5,679 nt of DNA from Chloroflexota bacterium (GTDB lineage Bacteria > Chloroflexota > Dehalococcoidia > Dehalococcoidales > UBA3254), in the NCBI GenBank assembly GCA_017860765.1, contig JAGDMY010000191.1:1-5679 (forward strand), in the 5' to 3' direction. Made by a program: the position numbers and the translations under genes. Shown here piece after piece: positions 1 to 5,679 of the stretch (positions are counted from its first letter, which is position 1; the number at the start of each line of letters is the position of its first letter). A model generated the notes under the pieces. It did not search any database. It had not been told where the DNA came from and saw nothing but the letters and a program-made list of their open reading frames with translations.

Positions 1-719
1 GAACAGGCCAAACCGTCCCGGGAATACAGGGCGACTCCTTTGGCGAATTCATCTACTTCTGTTTCCAGCTGATTGAGCGGGACAGCCCGGTTAATGAGGT
101 TTATTCGCGCTGCCTCTTTCCCGGTGATCATTTTGCCGGAAACTTGAAGTTCAAGCGCTTTAGTCAATCCTACTCTGGCGATAAGGGTAGGGCTCATAGT
201 CATTCCGCCCGTGCCCAACCTTTCTTCCACAAAGCCAATCTTGCAATCTTCAGCACCGATAATGATATCACATTTTTCAGCCATCATCAGTCCACCACCC
301 AAACAATAGCCATGGATCTGGGCGATGGTGGTCTTGTGACAAAAAAGGACATGCCTCATAGTTTCTCCCAGTATATAACGGTCTTGGAGCAATTTTATCC
401 TAAGACTCGGTCGGCGCACAGTTTCGCCCGGTTTGGGTTCTTTCATGCCGTACATAAAGCCCACTTCACTCAAATCGAATCCAGCGCTGAAAGCCGCCCC
501 GGCCCCCTTAAGGATAAGTACTTTGACATTATCGTCCCACTCGGCCATGCTGATAGCGTCATTGAGCTCCGGAAGTGTTACAGCCCTGTCCAGCGGATTC
601 CGTTTGTCGGGTCGGTTCAACGTGATCCTGGCAACATATCCATCCTTTTCGTAAATTATATTTTGATACTTACCACCGAAAAAAGAGTCATACCGTGGCA
701 CTTTGCGTTGGGTTTCCAT
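1..719 (-). CDS. Enoyl-CoA hydratase/isomerase (crotonase family), 3' end cut by window edge
   Basis: I translated this frame directly; it stays open to the left edge, giving 239 residues of a family usually 255-290 long. Crotonase-fold enzymes hydrate or isomerise enoyl-CoA thioesters in the cytoplasm. Visible marks are the N-terminal ITLNRPDKRNPLD segment (about 32-44), the first oxyanion-hole segment FSAGFDL (77-83) and the second, HGYCLGGG (136-143), followed by CDIIIGAED (150-158). The two catalytic glutamates of classical hydratases align to M145 and E165, so only the second is kept. This makes the exact reaction (hydratase, isomerase or other) less certain. The ATG at 717-719 follows an AGGAGG at 725-730 with a 5-base gap. 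It lies 79 bases after the catalytic CoA-transferase gene in the same direction, so it is probably co-transcribed, and it could hydrate the unsaturated CoA ester made from the transferase product. Family certain; substrate unknown. Confidence 0.93.
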   Translation of the reverse strand, partial: METQRKVPRYDSFFGGKYQNIIYEKDGYVARITLNRPDKRNPLDRAVTLPELNDAISMAEWDDNVKVLILKGAGAAFSAGFDLSEVGFMYGMKEPKPGETVRRPSLRIKLLQDRYILGETMRHVLFCHKTTIAQIHGYCLGGGLMMAEKCDIIIGAEDCKIGFVEERLGTGGMTMSPTLIARVGLTKALELQVSGKMITGKEAARINLINRAVPLNQLETEVDEFAKGVALYSRDGLAC

Positions 720-798
720 TTTATCCTCCTACGTATTATTTTCAAAAAAAATTTGCGGTACTTCATATACCCATATGTTTTGCTAATTAATCTTGGGT

Positions 799-2022
799 TT
801 ATTCGAATATCCCTTTATTGGAAAGCTGGATAAATTCCTCATCTGACATATTGAGAAATTCACGGCAAATATATTCGGTGTGCTCACCCAAACAGGGACT
901 TGGCCTGAAGGCCCGGGCCGGGGTCTCTGACAATTGAAAAACCTGGCCCAGATGAGTAAAAGTTCCTACCTCCGGGTGCTCCAGGGGCCAGAACATACCC
1001 CGGTTTCTGAGCTGAGCATCGTTAAACACATCGGCCGCATTTTGGACCACTCCTGCCGGCACCCGCACCGCTTGCAGCCTGGCCATGACATCTTCGGCGG
1101 CGAGGTTGGCAGTCCAGGCGCTGATGATATTATCCAGCTCGGCCTCGTTCTCTTTCCGGGTCAGGAGGGTTGCGAATCTGGAGTCCCGGATTAGTTTATC
1201 GTTGCCTACAACCTTACAAAAAGCTTCCCATTGGTCATCAGTAAACACCGCAATAGCACACCAGCGATCATCTCCCTGGCAGCGATACACATTATGCGGA
1301 GCGGCGAAGGAACAGGCATTGCCGACTCGCGAAGGTTCCCGGGCGTTGGCTTCATAATCCAGAATGGCCGGAAGTATGAAATATAAACTGGTCTCAAATT
1401 GGGACAGGTCCAGGAGCTGACCCTTGCCGGTCTTTTTCCGGTATTCCAGAGCAGCTATTAAGGCCGCCGTGGCAAAGCGCGGGCATATGCAATCAGTATA
1501 GGCTGCTACGCCAACTGGCAAGGGCGAGCTATCCGGCCAACCGATAAAATTGGGTATTCCGGTGATGCCCGCCAGGGTCATGCCGAAGGCTGGCAATTCT
1601 GCATAGGGCCCCGGGGTCCCGAAGCCGCTCTGTCGCAGCATTATCACATCAGGCTTAATCTCCCTTACCACATCGTAGCTCAATCCCCATTTTTCTATGA
1701 CTCCCGCAGCAAAGTTCTCCATCACTACATCGGCTTTGGCAATCAGGCGTTTGGCTACATCCAGGGCTTCGGGGCGCTTCATGTTAAGAGCCATGCTATA
1801 CAAATTCGCATTGAAATAATTATAGTACCCACCCCGATTGAGCCCGGTACTTCCTTCCTTCATGGGTGCACTTATGCGGTTGGCGTCCGGATATGTGCTG
1901 GTCTCTATCCTGACTACCGTGGCGCCATAATCGGCGAAATATTTCATCGTTAAGGGACCAACCACCGCCCAGGCAAAAGAAACAATTTTAAGACCACTGA
2001 AGACGCTCTTCATTTCATCCAT
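799..2022 (-). CDS. Family III (CaiB/BaiF) CoA-transferase, catalytic subunit
   Basis: At 407 residues this is a full-length family III CoA-transferase (known members about 400-430). These enzymes move CoA from a donor thioester such as succinyl-CoA to a free carboxylic acid through an aspartyl-CoA anhydride. The N-terminal CoA-binding Rossmann part is clear: LKIVSFAWAVVGP near 11-23, ADYGATVVRIE at 30-40 and the MENFAAGVIEKWGL region near 101-114. Aligning the TGKGQ motif (198-202) with formyl-CoA transferase places D177 (in AAYTDC) at the position of the catalytic Asp169 of that enzyme. The upstream paralogue lacks this Asp. The gap to that gene is only 13 bases, and the ribosome binding site AGAGG begins inside the upstream stop codon, so translation is probably coupled and the two proteins likely form one heteromer. 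An in-frame ATG at codon 4 is an alternative start. Pairing and order (non-catalytic first) recall BbsE-BbsF; the true acid substrate is not readable. Confidence 0.95.
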   Translation of the reverse strand: MDEMKSVFSGLKIVSFAWAVVGPLTMKYFADYGATVVRIETSTYPDANRISAPMKEGSTGLNRGGYYNYFNANLYSMALNMKRPEALDVAKRLIAKADVVMENFAAGVIEKWGLSYDVVREIKPDVIMLRQSGFGTPGPYAELPAFGMTLAGITGIPNFIGWPDSSPLPVGVAAYTDCICPRFATAALIAALEYRKKTGKGQLLDLSQFETSLYFILPAILDYEANAREPSRVGNACSFAAPHNVYRCQGDDRWCAIAVFTDDQWEAFCKVVGNDKLIRDSRFATLLTRKENEAELDNIISAWTANLAAEDVMARLQAVRVPAGVVQNAADVFNDAQLRNRGMFWPLEHPEVGTFTHLGQVFQLSETPARAFRPSPCLGEHTEYICREFLNMSDEEFIQLSNKGIFE

Positions 2023-2035
2023 CTTATATCAACCT

Positions 2036-3271
2036 CTAAATGATCCCAGCTTGCTTAAGCATCACCAGTTGTTCCTCCGAGATGCCCACCTCCTGATATA
2101 TCGCCCGATTGTGTTCACCCGCCAGCGGAGCGCGGAATCGAGTTTCGCAGGATTCCTCTGACGATTTAACAAATTCCCTGGGGTAGATCAGAGAGGAATC
2201 CAGTTCATCATGTTTTATATCCGTCCAGAACTGTCTGGCTTTGAGATGGCTGTCATCCAGTAATTCGCCCATGCTGGATAGAGGACATAAAGAGATGCTT
2301 CTGGCCAAAGCCTGCTCCAAAATCTCTTTCTTGGTATGGGTTAAGAAGAATCTCTGTATCGGGAAGGTTATCGTATCCACGGTTTTCTGGGTGATGGTAG
2401 CCATATCCATATTTACCCAATCAATCTTCTCGGCCTCCGGGTCGCTCATCCCCTCGCTTTTCATCCATTCCAGCAAGGCTTTGTAGGCCTTGCCCCCCGT
2501 TTTTCCAGGTATGAGCAGGAAGAATATATAACCATCCTGGCATTGCCATACCTGACGTTGCAGAGTGGTGGTACTTACCCCTGAGCGATACTGGCCTGAA
2601 CGCTGCAAGATGATCTTGCGCAGCTCCCAAAATGGAATGGCATTGGCAAGGAAGTAAGCCACGCTTTGCTGCAAGGAAATATCTACCTGTTGGCCCTTAC
2701 CTGTGGCTTGCCTGTGGTAGTAGGCTATCATGGCCCCCACGGCGGCATCAGCTCCGGCATGCATACACGCCTGCGGAACGCTGATATTTACCGGCGGCCT
2801 ATCCGGTTCTCCGGTTTGATATAGGAGACCGGACATGGCCATCGCAATCATATCGGACCCGACATAGTCCCGGTATGGCCCGGCCTGACCGAAATACGAA
2901 ATAGATACCATAATGATCCCGGGATTAATTTGGCTTAGAGTGGAGTAACCCAAACCGATTGAGTCCAAATATCCGGGCTGAAACGATTCTAAAACAAAAT
3001 CGATTTTTTTTGCCAGGGATTTAAATATATCTTGACCCTGGCGGCTGGTGATGTCTAAGGTTATGCCTTTCTTGTTGTTATTGTAGGCCAACCAGTACAG
3101 GCTTTTTTGCGGATCGGGTAGGTTGTGCCAGAAAGGGCCTTTATTCCTGGATGGGTCGCCTCCCGGCCTCTCCACCTTGATTACATCAACACCCAGGTCA
3201 GCCAGGATTTTCCCGCCCAAAAAACCTTTTTCATCCGTTAAATCCAGCGCCCGACAAGTAAGAAATGTCAC
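2036..3271 (-). CDS. Family III (CaiB/BaiF) CoA-transferase, likely non-catalytic partner subunit
   Basis: This 411-residue protein has the full family III CoA-transferase layout: an N-terminal CoA-binding segment (GGKILADLGVDVIKVERPGG, 19-38), the ESFQPGYLDSIGLGY region (95-109), and the ATGKGQQVDIS motif (189-199) of the large domain. Counting back from TGKGQ, the residue aligned with the catalytic Asp of formyl-CoA transferase is C169 (TGT codon at 2765-2767), inside PQACMHAGADAAVG. The usual aspartyl-CoA intermediate therefore cannot form here in the normal way. In two-subunit transferases such as BbsEF, one subunit carries the active-site Asp and the other does not; this gene fits the second role, with the next gene supplying D177. 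The start is GTG, supported by AGGAG at 3281-3285 with a 9-base gap. It is 13 bases from the catalytic gene but 143 bases from the upstream B12 gene. The non-catalytic role is inference; the residue change is seen directly. Confidence 0.94.
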   Translation of the reverse strand: MTFLTCRALDLTDEKGFLGGKILADLGVDVIKVERPGGDPSRNKGPFWHNLPDPQKSLYWLAYNNNKKGITLDITSRQGQDIFKSLAKKIDFVLESFQPGYLDSIGLGYSTLSQINPGIIMVSISYFGQAGPYRDYVGSDMIAMAMSGLLYQTGEPDRPPVNISVPQACMHAGADAAVGAMIAYYHRQATGKGQQVDISLQQSVAYFLANAIPFWELRKIILQRSGQYRSGVSTTTLQRQVWQCQDGYIFFLLIPGKTGGKAYKALLEWMKSEGMSDPEAEKIDWVNMDMATITQKTVDTITFPIQRFFLTHTKKEILEQALARSISLCPLSSMGELLDDSHLKARQFWTDIKHDELDSSLIYPREFVKSSEESCETRFRAPLAGEHNRAIYQEVGISEEQLVMLKQAGII

Positions 3272-3414
3272 CTTACTCTACTCCTGTAGCTTCTCTGAGT
3301 CCTGTTTCTGCATTTGCCGACCTTTTGGCTGCTCGCCTGACGCCGCCGGGTACTGCCGAGGGCGTGGGGAGGGGTACTTCCCGGGCAGAGATCACCCGAT
3401 CATGCCAGGGGAGG
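3272..3414. other. GC-rich intercistronic gap, no gene recognised
   Basis: These 143 bases separate the B12-protein gene from the CoA-transferase pair, a long gap inside an otherwise tight gene run. No convincing coding frame is present; the longest minus-strand ATG frame near the transferase start is about 11 codons. An imperfect inverted repeat pairs CCGGGTAC (3346-3353) with GTAC plus CCGG (3374-3384, three-base bulge) around a purine-rich loop. It has no following T tract on the minus strand, so it is not a standard intrinsic terminator. It could be an RNA-processing or attenuation element, or simply spacer. Confidence 0.4.
3281..3285 (-). promoter_or_regulatory. Ribosome binding site deciding a GTG start
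   Basis: AGGAG (minus strand) lies 9 bases before the GTG at 3269-3271 and fixes the start of the first CoA-transferase gene. No ATG near the conserved N terminus offers an alternative. Confidence 0.75.
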
Positions 3415-3852
3415 CTAGTTCTTGGTCCGATGTTTGGTTTTTAAGTGAAGGTCTTTTTCCAGGTCGACCACCACGAGGCCCAGATCCACTTCAGGAGGGT
3501 AGACTCGATCAAAGCCGATTGCTTTGAACTTTTTTTCATCGTCCTTGAAATCATGCCTGCCTACAGCCAGGTTGCCACCTAAATAAAGGATGACATCCCC
3601 TAAGCCGGCTTCCACACATTTTTCCTTGAAGCCCGTGAGGTCCTGCTCGGCCATTCCGTAGAGGGAGCTTATCATTATGGCATCGGCCGCCGTCTCCTGA
3701 GCGGCTTTGATGAAATCTTCTGGCGGCGTAAGGCAACCCAATTCGATGACCCTGAAGCCCTCGTCTTTCAAATAGCGGGATAATATCTTGATGCCAACCA
3801 CATGGGAATCCTGTCCCACCGTGCCGGTTATAATGGTAGAGTTTTTTGCCAC
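3415..3852 (-). CDS. B12-binding protein, glutamate mutase sigma (S) subunit-like
   Basis: This 145-residue protein is a stand-alone adenosylcobalamin-binding domain with a flavodoxin-like fold. The base-off/His-on signature DxHxxG is complete (D15, H17, G20), with H17 expected to ligate cobalt from below. Further cofactor-loop motifs are SSLYG (62-66) and LGGN (91-94), followed by GFDRVYPPEV (113-122). Length and motifs match the small S subunit of clostridial glutamate (methylaspartate) mutase closely, and better than the C-terminal domain of methylmalonyl-CoA mutase. Such subunits work only with a large TIM-barrel partner, which is absent from this window. The GTG start follows AAAGGAG (3861-3867) with an 8-base gap and lies 31 bases after the end of the broken SDR gene. 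Its place among CoA-ester genes suggests a skeleton rearrangement in the same pathway, but the substrate could be glutamate or another acid. Confidence 0.93.
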   Translation of the reverse strand: MAKNSTIITGTVGQDSHVVGIKILSRYLKDEGFRVIELGCLTPPEDFIKAAQETAADAIMISSLYGMAEQDLTGFKEKCVEAGLGDVILYLGGNLAVGRHDFKDDEKKFKAIGFDRVYPPEVDLGLVVVDLEKDLHLKTKHRTKN

Positions 3853-3883
3853 GCTGACAACTCCTTTGCTGGTTATCTATATT

Positions 3884-4661
<778 letters not shown>

Positions 4662-4812
4662 TTCCGTTACCTCCTCGAGTTAATTGCCCCGAAGCCAGCG
4701 CGGGGTATTGTAAGCCTTTAAATATGTTTTAATAACGGGAAATTCCCTTCACGCGTGTGATGCCAAAAATAACAGGCTCAAAATACAATCTGGCCACTGT
4801 TTCGACGCCAAT

Positions 4813-4828
4813 TGATTATAGTTAATCA
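4813..4828. promoter_or_regulatory. Palindromic operator candidate, copy 1 (TGATTA-N4-TAATCA)
   Basis: A perfect 6-base inverted repeat with a TAGT spacer. It covers the -10 box of the minus-strand promoter, so a bound dimeric regulator would block that promoter. The same arms and spacer length recur 45 bases away. Confidence 0.6.
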
Positions 4829-4844
4829 CCTGATTGACTGTCTA
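4815..4844 (-). promoter_or_regulatory. Sigma70-type promoter for the catabolic gene run
   Basis: On the minus strand, TAGACA (4839-4844) and TATAAT (4815-4820) are separated by 18 bases; the -10 is a perfect consensus and the -35 matches 5 of 6. Transcription would begin near 4808, leaving a leader of about 147 bases before the SDR start codon. Part of the sequence doubles as the first palindrome. Prediction from sequence only. Confidence 0.6.
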
Positions 4845-4857
4845 TGATGAGAAACAA

Positions 4858-4873
4858 TGATTAATGATAATCA
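4858..4873. promoter_or_regulatory. Palindromic operator candidate, copy 2 (TGATTA-N4-TAATCA)
   Basis: Identical 6-base arms to copy 1 but with an ATGA spacer; centre-to-centre distance is 45 bases. It lies about 58 bases upstream of the predicted minus-strand start, a position suited to an accessory operator or activator site. Confidence 0.55.
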
Positions 4874-4995
4874 AACTTTAGGAAGATAAGCTAAAGTCGA
4901 GTGAAGGAATATCGCGGTTTAAAATAACGATAAGCATTTGAATCAAAGATCTCTATTTCTATTTGAATTATTTAGGGTAAAATTAATAATATAAA

Positions 4996-5025
4996 TATCA
5001 TTAGTCAATGATACGCATCATTGAC
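4996..5025. promoter_or_regulatory. Compound palindromic operator over the transporter-gene promoter
   Basis: Two inverted repeats share an arm. GTCAATGAT-N4-ATCATTGAC (5004-5025) has perfect 9-base arms. TATCATT-N4-AATGATA (4996-5013) has perfect 7-base arms. Both use 4-base spacers, as do the two upstream palindromes. The right arm overlaps the -35 box of the plus-strand promoter at 5021-5026, so binding here should control the lipoprotein gene. Confidence 0.6.
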
Positions 5026-5049
5026 AGTCGTTTGCGTAATCACTATAAT
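5021..5049 (+). promoter_or_regulatory. Consensus sigma70-type promoter for the solute-binding protein gene
   Basis: TTGACA (5021-5026) and TATAAT (5044-5049) are both perfect consensus and are separated by the ideal 17 bases. Transcription would start near 5056, giving a leader of about 110 bases before the ATG at 5167. Such a strong core promoter overlapping a palindrome suggests control by repression. A weaker alternative lies upstream (TTGAAT at 4963-4968, TAATAT at 4987-4992). Confidence 0.75.
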
Positions 5050-5155
5050 CGGCTCACGCCTTGCTAAAATAGCTGGGTATCGAGCTTTGGCCCGAACTGT
5101 TTCGGTATACCAGGTTGGCTTCAGTTTGGGCATCATGAGATTCACGAGATAATAC

Positions 5156-5164
5156 AGGAGGAGG
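5156..5164 (+). promoter_or_regulatory. Extended ribosome binding site of the lipoprotein gene
   Basis: AGGAGGAGG directly precedes the ATG at 5167; the first AGGAGG gives a 5-base gap. It supports strong translation and this start choice, which also places a proper signal peptide at the N terminus. Confidence 0.8.
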
Positions 5165-5166
5165 AT

Positions 5167-5679
5167 ATGAAAAAAATCTTCGCGGTATCATGGGTACTCT
5201 TAATTCTGGCGGTTATCTTCACCTTAACCTTCGGAGGCTGCGCATCCCAACCAGCGACGACTACTGCTCCCCCGCCACCCAAGACCTCAGCTCCGGCAAC
5301 GAGTGCACCTCCGTCCCCACCCCAAACTCAGACTTCAGCGCCCCCTACAAGTGCTCCTGCGCCCCCACCCAAGACCTCAGCCCCGCCCACGAGCGCACCT
5401 CCGCCTCCACCGCAGGCAAAAACTTTGCAGATTGCCTACCTTGCCCAACTTGAAGGATGGGCTTCACAGGGTGACGTCAAATCCTTGCAGGGAGGGCAGA
5501 TAGCGGCAGACCTCTATAACAAAAAAGGTGGACTCACCCTAAACGGGGTAAATTACAAAATAGAGCTCATTTCTGAGGACGGAAAGTCTACTGCCGACGG
5601 CTGTGCTGCCGCAGCCAGGCGTCTTGTATTTGACAAAAACATAAAGTTTATTGCGGGAAGTTTTGTGTTTCTGGCCGGG
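5167..5679 (+). CDS. ABC transporter solute-binding lipoprotein (branched-chain amino acid/LivK type), 3' end cut by window edge
   Basis: The frame is open to the right edge (171 residues seen; the family is about 380-450). Residues 1-25 form a lipoprotein signal peptide: MKK, a hydrophobic core and FGGC, with C25 as the lipidation site. Residues 26-84 are a low-complexity Pro/Ala/Thr/Ser linker built from repeated KTSAPxTSAPP-like units, which would hold the binding domain away from the membrane. From about residue 85 the type 1 periplasmic-binding fold begins: LQIAYLAQLEGWASQG, then GGQIAADLYNKKGGLTLNG, YKIELISEDGKS with conserved acidic residues, and FIAGSFVFLAG. The family delivers amino acids, aromatic acids or other carboxylates to Liv-type ABC importers. 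Divergence from CoA-activation genes with shared palindromes suggests uptake of the substrate of that pathway; this is inference. The linker is longer than usual. Confidence 0.9.
   Translation, partial: MKKIFAVSWVLLILAVIFTLTFGGCASQPATTTAPPPPKTSAPATSAPPSPPQTQTSAPPTSAPAPPPKTSAPPTSAPPPPPQAKTLQIAYLAQLEGWASQGDVKSLQGGQIAADLYNKKGGLTLNGVNYKIELISEDGKSTADGCAAAARRLVFDKNIKFIAGSFVFLAG
5275..5403 (+). repeat. Imperfect coding tandem repeats in the Pro-rich linker
   Basis: A 39-base unit at 5275-5313 recurs at 5365-5403 with few changes (period 90 bases), both encoding a PPKTSAPxTSAPP-like peptide. A more diverged middle copy (about 5326-5361, TSAPPTSAPA) lies between them. Most changes keep the peptide, so selection probably acts on composition. 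Such repeats tend to change copy number by slippage. Confidence 0.7.

Larger units (their letters stand above)
4662..5166. promoter_or_regulatory. Divergent control region between catabolic run and transporter gene
   Basis: I see no convincing gene in these 505 bases. The part from about 4780 to 5050 is AT-rich and holds opposing promoters and several palindromes, listed separately. The portion nearest the SDR start carries a small hairpin, CCCCG (4687-4691) with CGGGG (4701-4705) around a 9-base loop, which would lie in the 5' leader just ahead of its ribosome binding site. The leader of the plus-strand gene contains CCGAA (5092-5096) pairing with TTCGG (5101-5105). I recognise no riboswitch, and no B12-box-like sequence is evident. 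Confidence 0.7.

Noticed and set aside
144..833. Long plus-strand open frame (229 codons)
   Set aside because: It lies antisense to the clearly homologous crotonase gene and runs past its start into the next gene; it has no plausible ribosome binding site and no recognisable domain.
3123..3527. Plus-strand open frame spanning the gap between the B12 and CoA-transferase genes
   Set aside because: It overlaps the ends of two well-supported minus-strand genes, and its translation shows no family resemblance.
4687..4705. CCCCG/CGGGG hairpin as an intrinsic terminator
   Set aside because: The stem is only five base pairs and no T tract follows on either strand.
4662..4808. Cobalamin riboswitch in the leader of the B12-containing gene run
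   Set aside because: No B12-box-like sequence or multi-helix pattern is evident; only a short 5-base-stem hairpin is visible.
4937..4947. TTTGAATCAAA palindrome as another operator
   Set aside because: The odd centre and different arms do not match the TGATTA or AATGAT sites; it is likely chance in AT-rich DNA.
5190..5503. Alternative plus-strand frames within the lipoprotein gene
   Set aside because: They arise from the repeated C-rich linker DNA; the frame with signal peptide, lipobox and binding-protein fold is the real one.

Overview
The window looks like part of an anaerobic bacterial catabolic locus for a carboxylic acid handled as a CoA thioester. A minus-strand gene run (about 4661 down to 1) faces a plus-strand gene for an ABC-transporter solute-binding lipoprotein (5167 to the right edge). 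They are separated by a 505-base divergent control region. Intermediate base composition, strong AGGAGG-type ribosome binding sites, a lipoprotein with a long Pro/Thr/Ser/Ala linker and a B12-dependent mutase subunit suit an anaerobe such as Chloroflexota (Dehalococcoidia), Bacillota or Desulfobacterota. The sequence alone does not fix the taxon.

In transcription order the minus-strand run holds five genes. First is a short-chain dehydrogenase/reductase (SDR) whose reading frame is broken: the N-terminal 190 or so residues and a C-terminal remnant lie in different frames, and the segment expected between them is missing. Next is a small B12-binding protein closely resembling the sigma (S) subunit of glutamate mutase. 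Two adjacent family III (CaiB/BaiF) CoA-transferases follow. The second carries the catalytic Asp (D177); the first has Cys (C169) at that position, as expected of a heteromeric transferase with one catalytic subunit. Last is a crotonase-family enoyl-CoA hydratase cut by the left window edge.

The set SDR + paired CoA-transferases + enoyl-CoA hydratase matches the logic of the bbs (benzylsuccinate beta-oxidation) operon: CoA activation by transfer, hydration, alcohol oxidation. The glutamate-mutase-like B12 subunit is not part of that pathway and suggests a carbon-skeleton rearrangement step. Its catalytic partner is not in the window, and the substrate cannot be named.

The control region (4662-5166) contains a consensus sigma70-type promoter for the lipoprotein gene (TTGACA, 17-base spacer, TATAAT) and a good opposing promoter for the catabolic run (TAGACA, 18-base spacer, TATAAT). 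Two copies of TGATTA-N4-TAATCA and a compound GTCAATGAT-N4-ATCATTGAC palindrome overlap or flank these promoters. This suggests that uptake and catabolism are controlled together by a dimeric regulator encoded elsewhere.
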